Made by a program: the position numbers and the translations under genes | The notes under the pieces: model-generated | What the model was told of the DNA's origin: nothing | Database searches by the model: none | Seen by the model: only the letters and a program-made list of their open reading frames with translations | Assembly (NCBI RefSeq): GCF_019457475.1 | Contig: NZ_CP080413.1 | Location: 744,001-808,000 of the forward strand | Reading direction: 5' to 3' | Length of the DNA: 64,000 nucleotides | DNA from: Shewanella acanthi | GTDB lineage: Bacteria; Pseudomonadota; Gammaproteobacteria; Enterobacterales; Shewanellaceae | In this document: positions 1 through 9,755 of the stretch, piece by piece | How positions within the stretch are numbered: the stretch's first letter is position 1 | How the letters are laid out: each line of letters starts with the position of its first letter

Positions 1-142
1 TTTAGTTGGATAGACGTTGTTCAGATAGGTTAGGCGTCGCTTTGGACTTCTGTGCAAACTTGCTGTAAAGCGCCTTCAAAAATTAAGATTTTGCGTGAGT
101 TGCCGAGTTTATTAGTTGAACCTTAATCAGGTGTTTTAGGCA

Positions 143-171
143 TTGGTCTGGCGGGGTGATTAGGGTAAACT
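143..171 (+). promoter_or_regulatory. Possible sigma-70 promoter of sirB2
   Basis: TTGGTC (143-148) and TAAACT (166-171) are separated by 17 bases and lie about 30 bases before the sirB2 start. The match to -35 and -10 consensus is only moderate. The first 200 bases hold nothing else I can name: the only frame open from base 1 stops at 33 after ten codons, too short to identify an upstream gene. Confidence 0.3.
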
Positions 172-202
172 AGCGCCTTTATCACTGGCTATAAGAATTA
201 CA

Positions 203-598
203 ATGGAAACTTTTTACAGTCTATATCCTGCGGTTAAGCATGTGCATTTCACGTTAATTGCCGTCAGCGTGTTGTTTTTCGTAGTGCGTTTTGTGTTACA
301 TCTGCGTCAGTCTGCACTGATGGGGAAGAAGTTCATTAAAGTAGCACCCCATGTGATCGATACTTTTCTGCTGTTATCGGGTTTAACTCTGTGCTTTATG
401 ATTAAGCAATATCCCTTTGTGGATCCTTGGTTGACCGAGAAAATCGGTGCCGTGGTTGCCTATATCATCCTTGGTGTTATCGCGATAAAAGCAAACAGAA
501 ACAAACTGTTCAAGGTTTTCGCCTTCGTAGGCGCTTTAGGTTGGTTAGTTTACGCGGCTAAATTAGCGCACTTCAAACAAGCGGTATTAATGGGTTAA
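203..598 (+). CDS. sirB2: SirB2-family small membrane protein
   Basis: This is a 131-residue integral membrane protein of the SirB2 (YchQ) family, whose biochemical role is unknown. Four hydrophobic segments are visible, at about residues 14-34, 50-67, 79-97 and 104-125, which fits the whole length of the family. It overlaps sirB1 by one base (TAATG), so the two are translated together. In enterobacteria the same pair sits in the hemA-prfA-prmC-sirB2-sirB1-kdsA cluster, and kdsA does follow here, which supports the call. The ribosome binding site is weak. Confidence 0.85.
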   Translation: METFYSLYPAVKHVHFTLIAVSVLFFVVRFVLHLRQSALMGKKFIKVAPHVIDTFLLLSGLTLCFMIKQYPFVDPWLTEKIGAVVAYIILGVIAIKANRNKLFKVFAFVGALGWLVYAAKLAHFKQAVLMG

Positions 599-1386
599 TG
601 GGTAAATACACTCTACAAGATGGCATCGCTTTGCCCGAGTCGGCATTGGATGTAGGTGCTCACCTTGGCTTTTCAAACGTGAATGCAGCCAAACAGGCTT
701 GGTTTGAAATAGCAGGAGCCGTGTTAAGTCATTATTTGGTTAACCAACAGCAGCGCTTCAATGCGCTGCTGCGTTGGTTCTATCAGGATCTCGGTTTTTG
801 CGTCCGCGATAATTACTTCAGTGTTGAAGCGTCGGATTTAGGCACTTGCCTTATCACTAAGCAGGGCAATAGCACGACCTTAGGCGTGGTGTTGATGCTA
901 CTTGCTAAGCAGCTCGATCTCGAATTAGAGATGATTTTGCTGCCGGGGAATACCGTGCTGCGCAGCAAGATTGACGGTGAGATCCGCTACATCGACCCAC
1001 TTACCGGCAATGAGCTGAGCAAACATCAGCTACATGTGTTAGTGCGGGGCGAGCTGGGCAATGCGGCGCAGATGAAGCCAAGTTACCTCAAAGGTGCCAG
1101 CGTCAAGAAGATTATTTCTCGCATGCTGCATGAGATGAAGGCGGGCAGCATAGTCTCTCATCAATTCGAGGCAGCGATGGAATGTTGTAACTTGCTGCTG
1201 CAATGGCACAGCGACGATGTGCACTTAAATCGCGAGCGCGCGTTTATCGCGCAGCAGCTAGGCTGCATCAATGTCGCGGCGGCAGATTTGCAGCATTTTG
1301 TGGATAACAGCCCGCACGATCCCGTAGTCGAGATTGTGAAGATGCAGCTCAAGGAGCTAAGCGAGCACGCTGAAACCTATCATTAA
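598..1386 (+). CDS. sirB1: SirB1-family protein (transglutaminase-like and TPR-like)
   Basis: This 262-residue soluble protein belongs to the SirB1 (YchA) family. Residues about 30-170 correspond to the transglutaminase-like fold of the family, and the alpha-helical part from about 175 to 255 looks TPR-like. No secretion signal is present, so it should be cytoplasmic. The start ATG shares its A with the stop of sirB2. No enzymatic function is established for the family as far as I know. A strong hairpin follows the gene and probably ends the transcript. Confidence 0.85.
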   Translation: MGKYTLQDGIALPESALDVGAHLGFSNVNAAKQAWFEIAGAVLSHYLVNQQQRFNALLRWFYQDLGFCVRDNYFSVEASDLGTCLITKQGNSTTLGVVLMLLAKQLDLELEMILLPGNTVLRSKIDGEIRYIDPLTGNELSKHQLHVLVRGELGNAAQMKPSYLKGASVKKIISRMLHEMKAGSIVSHQFEAAMECCNLLLQWHSDDVHLNRERAFIAQQLGCINVAAADLQHFVDNSPHDPVVEIVKMQLKELSEHAETYH

Positions 1387-1392
1387 AACTTC

Positions 1393-1422
1393 ATAAGAAG
1401 AGCCTTAAATGGCTCTTCTTAT
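1393..1422 (+). terminator. Hairpin after sirB1
   Basis: A perfect 12-bp stem (ATAAGAAGAGCC with its complement) closes a six-base loop seven bases after the sirB1 stop. The T-run is short, so termination is likely but not certain. Confidence 0.6.
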
Positions 1423-1527
1423 ATCTGCGCTTTAATGTTGACCGATAACTAGGAAGGTTGTCTTGAGTCAGCAGTGCAGAAATTACGCTAACTACAATAA
1501 CAACTGTTAAAACAGGGAGATTGAGAC

Positions 1528-2775
1528 ATGGCCAGCACAGCTTTAGTTACCAATGACGCCGTCGCGCTTGGGATACTGGCGACCATTCTGGGATTCGTTT
1601 TTTACACTAGCAGTAGCCGTCATCCATTGTGGCAGAGCTTCTACCGTTTTGTACCCGCATTACTGTTGTGTTATTTCCTGCCCTCATTACTCAATACCTT
1701 CGGTATTATCGATGGTAAAACTTCGCAGCTTTACTACGTTGCCTCGCGATATTTGCTGCCAGCCTGTTTGGTGCTTTTGATTTTAAGTGTTGATCTAAAA
1801 GCGATTCTAGGTCTTGGCCCTAAGGCTTTAGTCATGTTTGTCACGGGGACGGTCGGTATTGTGATCGGCGGCCCTGCGGCACTATTGATAGTGTCATTTA
1901 TCGACCCCTCGCTGATTGGTGTCGATAGCCCTGATGCAGTTTGGCGCGGCATGACGACCCTTGCAGGTAGCTGGATTGGCGGTGGCGCAAACCAAGCGGC
2001 GATGAAAGAAATCTATGAAGTGGGTGGCAATATCTTCTCTGTAATGGTGACAGTGGATGTGATTGTGGCCAATATTTGGATGGCGGTGCTGCTTTTTATG
2101 GCATCGAAAGCTAAGGAAATCGATGCCAAAACCGGTGCAGATACGACAGCAATCGAGACCTTAAAGAATAAGGTTGAGCAGTACCATGCTGAAAATGCGC
2201 GTATTCCGAACCTACGTGACTTGATGCTGATTGTTGCTGTCGGTTTTGGTATTACGGGTCTTGCCCACGTTGGCGCCGATTTCCTCGGCCCTTACTTTGA
2301 GGCTAACTATCCTTGGACTGAGGATTACAGCTTAACCTCTAAATTCTTTTGGTTAGTGGTGATTGTTACCACTATTGGATTGGCGATGTCCTTTAGTCCA
2401 ATGCGTCATTTAGAGGCGGCGGGGGCTTCAAAAGTGGCTTCGGCATTCCTATATATCCTAGTGGCCACCATAGGTTTACATATGGATGTGAGCAAGGTGC
2501 TTGATACCCCACTATATTTCCTAGTGGGTATTATTTGGATGATAGTGCACGCCGGATTTATGTTACTGATTGCTAAGTTAATTAAAGCGCCGCTCTTTTA
2601 TATGGCCGTCGGTAGTCAGGCAAACGTCGGTGGTGCGGCCTCGGCGCCCGTTGTGGCGGCAGCATTCCATCCCGCACTAGCGCCTGTTGGGGTGTTATTA
2701 GCCGTATTTGGTTATGCGCTTGGCACTTATATGGCGTGGCTATGTGGTCAGTTATTGCAGGCCGTTGCGGTATAA
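1528..2775 (+). CDS. DUF819-family membrane protein
   Basis: This 415-residue protein is almost entirely hydrophobic with about ten or more membrane segments, and matches the DUF819 (YjcL-like) family of putative transporters. Glycine-rich stretches such as GSWIGGGANQAAM near residue 150 and GSQANVGGAASAP near 365 occupy equivalent places in the two halves and look like paired re-entrant or substrate-site elements of an inverted-repeat transporter. No substrate is known to me. A good AGGGAG ribosome site precedes the ATG. It sits between sirB1 and kdsA, which are neighbours in enterobacteria, and has its own spacing on both sides. Confidence 0.8.
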   Translation: MASTALVTNDAVALGILATILGFVFYTSSSRHPLWQSFYRFVPALLLCYFLPSLLNTFGIIDGKTSQLYYVASRYLLPACLVLLILSVDLKAILGLGPKALVMFVTGTVGIVIGGPAALLIVSFIDPSLIGVDSPDAVWRGMTTLAGSWIGGGANQAAMKEIYEVGGNIFSVMVTVDVIVANIWMAVLLFMASKAKEIDAKTGADTTAIETLKNKVEQYHAENARIPNLRDLMLIVAVGFGITGLAHVGADFLGPYFEANYPWTEDYSLTSKFFWLVVIVTTIGLAMSFSPMRHLEAAGASKVASAFLYILVATIGLHMDVSKVLDTPLYFLVGIIWMIVHAGFMLLIAKLIKAPLFYMAVGSQANVGGAASAPVVAAAFHPALAPVGVLLAVFGYALGTYMAWLCGQLLQAVAV

Positions 2776-2820
2776 TTGTCTTAGCTCCCGTTTATCGCTG
2801 GCCGTGTTCCAGCATTGTAG

Positions 2821-3681
<861 letters not shown>

Positions 3682-3694
3682 CTTTGCTCAATGT

Positions 3695-3721
3695 AAAAAG
3701 CCCCGTAATTCGGGGCTTTTT
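3695..3721 (+). terminator. Rho-independent terminator after kdsA
   Basis: An 11-bp stem made of AAAAAGCCCCG and its complement closes a five-base loop and ends in a T-run. It can also serve amtB reading from the other side, because the A-run gives a U-run on the minus strand. Confidence 0.9.
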
Positions 3722-3751
3722 ACTATCTAGATTAAGACGTTACCTTAACCG

Positions 3752-5062
3752 TTAAAGGCTGTATCCCGATTCTTCATGTTCGGAGATATCGAGGCCATTC
3801 ACCTCTTTTTCTGTGCTAACACGAAGGCCGCCGAGCAATTTGCCTATAATCACAAACAGCAACCAGCTAACGATGGCGGTGTAAGCAAAGGTGGCAACCA
3901 CACCAATGGCTTGCACCGACAGTTGTTCTAGCATGGTTTCGTTACCTTCGGCAAATCCATAACCACTGAAAATACCTAACTGTGTTGAGCTGAAAATCCC
4001 TGCCAATAAGGTACCTAAGATACCGCCTACACCATGGACAGGGAACACATCTAAGGAGTCATCGATTTTTAGCTTTTGCTTGATATAAACCGTCGAGAAG
4101 AAACATACAATACCGCCGAGTAACCCAATCACAATCGCGCCAGCAGGGCCGACATAGCCCGATGCGGGGGTAATAGTGCCTAAGCCTGCAACCATACCCG
4201 TTACTATACCTAATGCACTGGCCTTACCGAATTTGTACCACTCGATACCCGCCCAAGTAATGGCGCCCATTGAGGCCGCAAGGTGGGTGGCTAAAATTGC
4301 CATGGCCGCAGTTCCATTAGCACCTAGGGCGCTGCCGCCGTTAAAGCCAAACCAACCTACCCACAAAAGGCCAGCGCCTGTGACTGTCATGGTCAGGTTA
4401 TGGGGCATAATCGCTGAGTTTAAAAAGCCCTTACGTGGTCCTAACACTTTGGCCGCCACAAGTGCTGCCACGCCTGCAGTAATGTGCACAACGGTGCCGC
4501 CAGCGAAATCATAGAGACCCATTTGGGCTAACCAACCGCCGCCCCACACCCAATGGGTGATAGGCGCATAGACTAACAATAGCCATGCGGCTGAAAACAC
4601 TAATACCGCCGAAAACTTCATCCGCTCGGCAAAGCCACCGATGATCAGCGCTGGGGTGATGACCGCAAAAGTCATCTGGAACAGCATAAAAAGGGGTTCT
4701 GGGATATCGCCGAAAAGGCTATCACGGTCGATGCCGGCAAGTAGCGCTTTACTGAAGTCACCGATAAAGCCATTCCCCTCGCTAAATGCCAAGCTGTAGC
4801 CAAGTACAAACCACAGTACTGAGGCAATGGCAGCGATGGAGAAGCACTGCATTAGGATAGAAAGTACGTTCTTACTACGAACTAAGCCGCCGTAAAATAG
4901 TGCAAGACCTGGCAATGTCATCAGTAAAACTAGGGCTGAAGAGCTTAAGATCCAAGCCGTATTGGCGCCGCTAAATTGCACTTCATCGGCAAAGGCCGAG
5001 CCTGTAAACCCGCTTAATGCGGGTAACAGCACTAGACGTAATAAGGTGTTAGCAAAGGTCAT
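3752..5062 (-). CDS. amtB: Ammonium transporter AmtB
   Basis: AmtB is the trimeric ammonium channel of the inner membrane, closed by GlnK binding when nitrogen is plentiful. The 436 residues include an N-terminal signal sequence ending near residue 25 (SAFA-D) followed by eleven expected membrane helices. The twin conduction-pore histidines are in place, in VVHITAG (about H193) and VFPVHGVGG (about H343). Its start overlaps the glnK stop (ATGA), the classic glnK-amtB arrangement. Expression should be nitrogen-controlled from the sigma-54 promoter upstream of glnK. Confidence 0.97.
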   Translation of the reverse strand: MTFANTLLRLVLLPALSGFTGSAFADEVQFSGANTAWILSSSALVLLMTLPGLALFYGGLVRSKNVLSILMQCFSIAAIASVLWFVLGYSLAFSEGNGFIGDFSKALLAGIDRDSLFGDIPEPLFMLFQMTFAVITPALIIGGFAERMKFSAVLVFSAAWLLLVYAPITHWVWGGGWLAQMGLYDFAGGTVVHITAGVAALVAAKVLGPRKGFLNSAIMPHNLTMTVTGAGLLWVGWFGFNGGSALGANGTAAMAILATHLAASMGAITWAGIEWYKFGKASALGIVTGMVAGLGTITPASGYVGPAGAIVIGLLGGIVCFFSTVYIKQKLKIDDSLDVFPVHGVGGILGTLLAGIFSSTQLGIFSGYGFAEGNETMLEQLSVQAIGVVATFAYTAIVSWLLFVIIGKLLGGLRVSTEKEVNGLDISEHEESGYSL

Positions 5063-5403
5063 ACCGCATCCACTCCTTCTTCCTTAGTACGTACCCGAAC
5101 GACTTGCTCAAGTTGCGTCACGAAGATTTTACCATCGCCAACTTTGCCCGTATGGGCTGCTTCGATTATGGCTTCAATCACTGCGTCTTCCTGTTCATCA
5201 AGAATGGCAATTTCCAGTTTCATCTTAGGGAGAAAATCGACTGCATACTCTGCACCGCGGTAAAGTTCGGTATGCCCTTTTTGGCGACCAAAGCCGCGAA
5301 CTTCGGTTACCGTCATTCCATGGATGCCTAGTTGGGTCAGCGCTTCACGAACATCATCGATTTTGAAGGGTTTTATAATGGCGGTGATCAGTTTCAACTT
5401 CAT
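5059..5403 (-). CDS. glnK: Nitrogen regulatory protein PII (GlnK type)
   Basis: This 114-residue PII signal protein senses 2-oxoglutarate and ATP/ADP and, as a GlnK, blocks AmtB. The T-loop carries the uridylylation tyrosine in RGAEY (about Tyr53), and the B-loop TGKVGDGKIF is intact. It is two residues longer at the N terminus than E. coli GlnB. Co-transcription and overlap with amtB identify it as GlnK rather than GlnB. The gene glnE, whose product also interacts with PII proteins, is in this window at 49.4 kb. Confidence 0.95.
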   Translation of the reverse strand: MKLKLITAIIKPFKIDDVREALTQLGIHGMTVTEVRGFGRQKGHTELYRGAEYAVDFLPKMKLEIAILDEQEDAVIEAIIEAAHTGKVGDGKIFVTQLEQVVRVRTKEEGVDAV

Positions 5404-5440
5404 TCTCCAACTGACTTAGGGTTGTCGTTGGGCGGATAAA

Positions 5441-5455
5441 GCAGAAATCAGGCCA
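5441..5455 (-). promoter_or_regulatory. Sigma-54 promoter of glnK-amtB
   Basis: On the minus strand TGGCCTGATTTCTGC has the -24 GG and -12 GC dinucleotides separated by exactly ten bases, as required for RpoN. It lies about 38 bases before the glnK start. Confidence 0.75.
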
Positions 5456-5549
5456 TTAATGCAAAGTATTTAATATCATAGCGTTAACAACTCTATGCAC
5501 CTTAATAGCCCTATTGATTGCCACAAATGAGTGCATTTAAAGGTGTGTC

Positions 5550-5566
5550 TGCGCCAATGTGGTGCG
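5550..5566 (-). promoter_or_regulatory. NtrC binding site upstream of glnK
   Basis: TGCGCCAATGTGGTGCG is a near-perfect dyad of the NtrC form TGCACC-N5-GGTGCA. It lies roughly 120-140 bases upstream of the predicted sigma-54 start, a normal enhancer distance. A separate half-site TGCACC occurs at 5496-5501, between the enhancer and the promoter. Confidence 0.7.
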
Positions 5567-5735
5567 TTCAACTGCTTCGTTTTGGTAGGGTTTATAATGG
5601 GTTATGCAAGAACAGTGCAGAGCTTAAGAGAGGGTTTGATTTGCTATGGGTGGTGAATTTTAGAGGGGCTGAGTTGTGAAGCTCTTAAGCCCAGTAAACT
5701 GGCTATTTTATCGCTATCAGGCCTAGGTTGATTAG
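5567..5735. other. Intergenic remainder between the glnK enhancer and panE
   Basis: The glnK-panE gap (5404-5735) holds the sigma-54 promoter and NtrC site listed separately. In the rest, the only structure seen is a spaced inverted repeat, GCTTAAGAG at 5622-5630 and CTCTTAAGC at 5682-5690, of unknown meaning. Confidence 0.4.
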
Positions 5736-6698
5736 CTAATACTTAGCTTCGAGCTGCTTGATTTGCTGCCACACTTTTTCATTCGTGGGTGCACTCAAGT
5801 TGTGCACTCTTGCTCGCTCGCAAATATAGCCATTAATTTGGTCGATTTCAGTGCGGCGTTTATGCGCAACATCTTGGTGCATGGAAGAGAAGTTTTCTGC
5901 AGTCAGTTGAATAACCTGATATACTCGCTGTTGCAAATAGGATTTATCGAGCAAGATACCATCGTGCTCTGCAACCCAATGCAGTTCATCCAAAATATCA
6001 GTAATCATCGCGCTAAACTGTGCTTCCGCAAGCTTTCCATTTGTGCATTGATTGATGGCGGTTAAGGGATTAATTGCGGCATTGACCGCGAGTTTTTGCC
6101 AAAGACAGGGAATAATTGCCTCAACCCACTCACTATTGGGGATGGCAGCGATTAACGCCTTGCTTAGTCCAATTTCAAGCTCAGGTCCCGTAAAGTGACC
6201 GAGTTGAGTTAAGCCTTGGCCTGTTTGTGTTATCTGCCAAGTAGACTGGCGCAGTACACCCTGTGAAGTGGTGCCAAGGCTAAGGCCGCGGCCATCTAAG
6301 AGCGGCTCGAGGGCTAAGTGTGGGCCCATGCCATTGTGGAGCAGCAAAATATGGCAGTCTTTTGGGAGTGTTTCGAGAAAAGGCGTTACTGCCTCCATCA
6401 CCTGATAGGCTTTTACGCAAACAATAAGGAGTCTGAGTTTAGCTAAGGAATCGCTATCCGTAGCGATTATCGGGACTCGGTATTGCTCCGCTAAAGTCGA
6501 AGGGCTGGCACTGCACGTTGTTGAAAAGCTTAACGTTTGCCAGAGATGAGTGCTTGGCTCTCTGGCGAGAAAGCCCACAGATATGCCTGAAGCCCAGAGT
6601 TGATGACAAATCAGTTGACCGACTGCACCTGCGCCAAGAATGGCGATGTCGGGGCTGCCTAAACCTAGCTGACTGTCATGTTCTCTATGGCTTTGCAT
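5736..6698 (-). CDS. panE: 2-dehydropantoate 2-reductase family protein
   Basis: PanE reduces 2-dehydropantoate to pantoate with NADPH, a step of coenzyme A synthesis. The 320-residue protein has the N-terminal Rossmann motif AILGAGAVGQ near residue 19 and the ketopantoate-reductase C-terminal helical domain, with KLAVNAAINPLTAI near residue 208 carrying the conserved Lys and Asn region. The start overlaps the stop of the upstream vanZ-like gene by one base (TAATG). The family includes paralogues of other specificity, so the exact substrate is inferred. Confidence 0.85.
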   Translation of the reverse strand: MQSHREHDSQLGLGSPDIAILGAGAVGQLICHQLWASGISVGFLAREPSTHLWQTLSFSTTCSASPSTLAEQYRVPIIATDSDSLAKLRLLIVCVKAYQVMEAVTPFLETLPKDCHILLLHNGMGPHLALEPLLDGRGLSLGTTSQGVLRQSTWQITQTGQGLTQLGHFTGPELEIGLSKALIAAIPNSEWVEAIIPCLWQKLAVNAAINPLTAINQCTNGKLAEAQFSAMITDILDELHWVAEHDGILLDKSYLQQRVYQVIQLTAENFSSMHQDVAHKRRTEIDQINGYICERARVHNLSAPTNEKVWQQIKQLEAKY

Positions 6699-7120
6699 TA
6701 CTCTTCCTGCAGTTTGGCGGCAGTGAAATATTTACCGTAAGCCCAAAGACAAAAATAGAACAGAGCAATTCCGGCAAGATCTGCAACCACATCGGCCATG
6801 GAAGCACTACGGTAAGGTAAGCGGGATTGAACTAACTCAATTAAGATAGCGTAGCCAGTTAACACCGAAGCTAACCAGTACCATTTGGGTTTAAAGGCTA
6901 AGAAGGTGAGATAGGAAAGGCAAAAGAAGCTGCCAAGGTGGCCAATCTTATCGAGATTAGGAATATTCTGCGGATAGCTGGGTCTGGAAAATACCAGATA
7001 ACTAATCGACACGAAGGCGATGGCTAGCGCAATTTTAAAGAGGTTTCTTCTTGTTATCACAACATCAGGGTTCTTATCGAGGATTGAGGCAATAATAGGT
7101 AAATGCGGCGCTAAAGTCAT
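6698..7120 (-). CDS. VanZ-family membrane protein
   Basis: This 140-residue protein has four hydrophobic segments, at about residues 27-44, 60-77, 83-99 and 112-131, and matches the VanZ-like family. The acidic, polar loop with DKIGHLGSFFCLSYL near residue 57 is the conserved part of the family. Its function in Gram-negative bacteria is unknown. It overlaps panE and forms a two-gene unit with it. Confidence 0.75.
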   Translation of the reverse strand: MTLAPHLPIIASILDKNPDVVITRRNLFKIALAIAFVSISYLVFSRPSYPQNIPNLDKIGHLGSFFCLSYLTFLAFKPKWYWLASVLTGYAILIELVQSRLPYRSASMADVVADLAGIALFYFCLWAYGKYFTAAKLQEE

Positions 7121-7221
7121 CCTTCTGCAGCGTTTTTCACCCTTTGGTTAAGTTAACCTTCAACTTGGGGGAGGGAGTGGGTAAACTATGGGCATTTACA
7201 ATTACCTAAGGGGCGGCAACT

Positions 7222-7707
7222 ATGCCTTCATTTGATATTGTGTCTGAAGTTGACGAGGTTGAGTTACGTAATGCGGTTGAAAACTCACGCCGTGAACTCA
7301 GTGGTCGCTTTGATTTCCGTGGTAAGGATGCCAGCATCGATTATAAAGATCATGTTGTCACTTTAACCGCCGAAGATGATTTTCAGTGCAAACAGTTAGT
7401 GGATATTTTACGCACTCAGTTAAGTAAACGTAATGTAGAACCATCGACCATGGATGTTGATGACAAGTCGGTTCACAGTGGCAAGACCTTCTCGCTAAAA
7501 GTGCGTTTCAAGCAAGGTATCGAAACCGATATCGCTAAAAAAATCGTCAAAATGATCAAAGACAGTAAACTGAAAGTGCAATCGCAAATTCAAGGCGATA
7601 CTGTCCGTGTGACCGGTAAAGCCCGTGACGATCTGCAATCTGTTATGGCTCTGGTTCGTCAGTCTGATTTAGGTCAGCCATTCCAGTTTAATAACTTCCG
7701 CGACTAA
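7222..7707 (+). CDS. yajQ: YajQ-family nucleotide-binding protein (UPF0234)
   Basis: YajQ is a small cytoplasmic protein with two ferredoxin-like folds. Relatives bind nucleotides, including cyclic di-GMP in Xanthomonas. The 161 residues cover the full family length. The N-terminal [11 protein letters not shown] and the C-terminal [17 protein letters not shown] are hallmark ends. It is transcribed divergently from vanZ-panE and followed by a strong terminator. Confidence 0.93.
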   Translation: MPSFDIVSEVDEVELRNAVENSRRELSGRFDFRGKDASIDYKDHVVTLTAEDDFQCKQLVDILRTQLSKRNVEPSTMDVDDKSVHSGKTFSLKVRFKQGIETDIAKKIVKMIKDSKLKVQSQIQGDTVRVTGKARDDLQSVMALVRQSDLGQPFQFNNFRD

Positions 7708-7733
7708 TTATTTAGGGCAGAATCCAAGCATTA

Positions 7734-7764
7734 AAAAGCCCCGATGTATGGCATCGGGGCTTTT
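7734..7764 (+). terminator. Rho-independent terminator after yajQ
   Basis: A perfect 13-bp stem AAAAGCCCCGATG with its complement closes a five-base loop. It is T-rich on both sides and so is probably shared with the convergent ampG-like gene. Confidence 0.9.
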
Positions 7765-7787
7765 GTTTTTATGGCATCGAAATCGAG

Positions 7788-9200
7788 TTAACTTACTTGG
7801 TTTTCATCTGTTAAAACGCTTTTTGCTGGTATGCCATGGGGCACGTATTTATTGACCAGATGGATAAGTAACAGCACAGGAAAGCCGATAATACTCGCGC
7901 CCACAAAGAAGTTTACATAGCCATAGGTATCGACGTAGGCTCCTGAAAAACCAGCAATAAACTTAGGGAATAGCAACATAATCGATGACAGCAGCGCGTA
8001 TTGAGTGGCGCTGTAACCACTACTGGTAAGACTCGATAAATAGGCAATAAAGGCGGCGGTGGCGATGCCCGCACTAAAATTATCTATCGAGATGGCAATA
8101 GTTAAAAACGGCACGTTGTGACCTATCATTGCCTGATAGGCAAACAGCAAATTAGTCACAGCGACTAACAGCGCGCCTAGAAATAGGATCTTCATAGTGC
8201 CAAAGCGTGCCAGCAGAATGCCCCCAAATGCGGCGCCGACTAAGGTCATGATAAGACCATATATTTTACTTAAGTAGGCAATTTCTTCCTTGGTGAATCC
8301 CATGTCTACATAGAACACGTTCGCCATAATCCCCATCACGATATCCGAAATTCGATAGCATGAAATCAGCAGCAATATCAGCAATGCACTGCGACCATAG
8401 CGTTTAAAAAAGTCGATAAAGGGCAATACGCTGGCGGTATAAATCCATGAAAGACTTGCTGCAATGGGCTTAGGGTAGCGCTGGCTTAACTTTTGTTTTA
8501 ATGCCAGTTCGGTGTCGTCAGCTTCCTTGGTATCTACAACGGGCTCTCGGCTAAATAGGGTGGTGAGCACCCCAACAAACATCAATGCCGCCATCACGGC
8601 ATAGGAAATTTGCCACGCTTTGAGATTATATTCGTCATTACCAGGTTCTACCCAGGCGGCAATAGTGAGCGCGCCAGCGGTGGCGACAATCATGGCGCTT
8701 CGATAGCCTACTTGATAGGCAGCAGCTAATGCTGCCTGCATCTTCTCTGGGGCAGATTCTATTCGAAAGGCATCGATAACAATATCTTGGGTTGCCGAGG
8801 CGAAGGCGACCAGCATGGCGAAGATAGCCAAGCGATTAAGATCGGCTAGGGGATCGCTCATCGACATTCCCACGATGGCTGAGACCAGCACTAGCTGGGC
8901 AAACAGCATCCAGCTGCGACGTCTACCCATCAATCGGGTTAATATCGGTATTGAAAGCCTATCGACCAGTGGCGACCAAGCCCATTTAAAGGCATAGGCG
9001 AGGGCTATCCAACTGAAGTAACCGATAGAGGTTCTATCAACACCCGCTTCACGTAGCCAAAAGGAGAGGGTGGAAAATACCAGCATTAGCGGCAGACCCG
9101 CCGAAAAACCGAGTAAGAGTAAAATTAGCACCCGCTTATGGCGGTATACGCTTAAGGCGTCGAGAGTGCGTTGGGCAATTCCTGTTGCGGACATAGTCAT
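7788..9200 (-). CDS. ampG: AmpG-like muropeptide/MFS permease
   Basis: AmpG imports GlcNAc-anhydroMurNAc peptides from the periplasm during peptidoglycan recycling. This 470-residue protein has at least twelve membrane segments. It shares AmpG landmarks: the start of helix 1 (LLLGFSAGLPL), the helix 2-3 region KWAWSPLVDR, the basic loop GRRRSW, and SATQDIVIDAFR near residue 130. In E. coli ampG lies next to yajG, and yajG is three genes upstream here. The first ATG has a poor ribosome site; the Met two codons later (9194) is an alternative start. Mpl, also in murein recycling, lies at 13.4 kb. Confidence 0.82.
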   Translation of the reverse strand: MTMSATGIAQRTLDALSVYRHKRVLILLLLGFSAGLPLMLVFSTLSFWLREAGVDRTSIGYFSWIALAYAFKWAWSPLVDRLSIPILTRLMGRRRSWMLFAQLVLVSAIVGMSMSDPLADLNRLAIFAMLVAFASATQDIVIDAFRIESAPEKMQAALAAAYQVGYRSAMIVATAGALTIAAWVEPGNDEYNLKAWQISYAVMAALMFVGVLTTLFSREPVVDTKEADDTELALKQKLSQRYPKPIAASLSWIYTASVLPFIDFFKRYGRSALLILLLISCYRISDIVMGIMANVFYVDMGFTKEEIAYLSKIYGLIMTLVGAAFGGILLARFGTMKILFLGALLVAVTNLLFAYQAMIGHNVPFLTIAISIDNFSAGIATAAFIAYLSSLTSSGYSATQYALLSSIMLLFPKFIAGFSGAYVDTYGYVNFFVGASIIGFPVLLLIHLVNKYVPHGIPAKSVLTDENQVS

Positions 9201-9314
9201 CTGCCGAAAAATCGAATAGGCCTAGCTTACGGGTAAGGGGCCTGTGGGTTCAAGGATTAACGCTTATCCATTTGAAGGGCGGAGTTTTAATAGGCAGCAA
9301 TTGATGAGTGGAAT

Positions 9315-9342
9315 AAAAAGACCCAGCAAACTGGGTCTTTTT
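9315..9342 (-). terminator. Terminator after the small orphan gene
   Basis: A 12-bp stem AAAAAGACCCAG with its complement closes a CAAA loop. It is flanked by A- and T-runs and lies 22 bases beyond the stop of the minus-strand gene. Confidence 0.85.
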
Positions 9343-9364
9343 CAGGTTAAAAACCAATTGGGAT

Positions 9365-9685
9365 TTAAGGTCTAATGCCAATACAACCTACGGGCATTTG
9401 ACCGCCGATACTGAGAAAATCACAACAATCATGGATCTGTTTACGCAGATACTGATTACCTCGGATCATCCAGTCAGGCCACTTACTAAAGCTGTTGAGT
9501 AAGTGCCAAAAGACTTTTTCGGTTTCCGATTGCGCTTCGCTGTGTGGAATGAGTAACTGCCATTCCTCGAGCGTATCCCAAAGATAAAGCTGGACTTCAT
9601 GGAATTCGAGCTCATTGCTCAAAAAGGCTTTTCCATACATAGCAAGTTGGGGCGCTTTATTATCGATGAACTCTTCGATTGTCAT
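9365..9685 (-). CDS. Small conserved-looking protein of unknown function
   Basis: I do not recognise this protein. I start it at 9685 because AAGGAGG lies six bases before that ATG, while an upstream in-frame ATG at 9709 has no ribosome site. The 106 residues are soluble, acidic in the first half and rich in aromatic residues (several Trp between about residues 40 and 73), with a Cys-Cys pair (HDCCDF) near 86. It is followed by its own terminator and preceded by the cyclophilin gene on the same strand. Confidence 0.65.
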   Translation of the reverse strand: MTIEEFIDNKAPQLAMYGKAFLSNELEFHEVQLYLWDTLEEWQLLIPHSEAQSETEKVFWHLLNSFSKWPDWMIRGNQYLRKQIHDCCDFLSIGGQMPVGCIGIRP

Positions 9686-9755
9686 CGTTGCCTCCTTATT
9701 TATTGCCATTAGAGTATAGATTCCAATTTGGTACTTTTGCTCGATTTTTTTTGCC

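Noticed and set aside
1..33. 3' end of prmC upstream of sirB2
   Set aside because: Only ten codons are open from the window edge and they do not resemble the known PrmC end.
5622..5690. Terminator or operator from GCTTAAGAG and CTCTTAAGC
   Set aside because: The arms are 51 bases apart without a T-run; too little to call.
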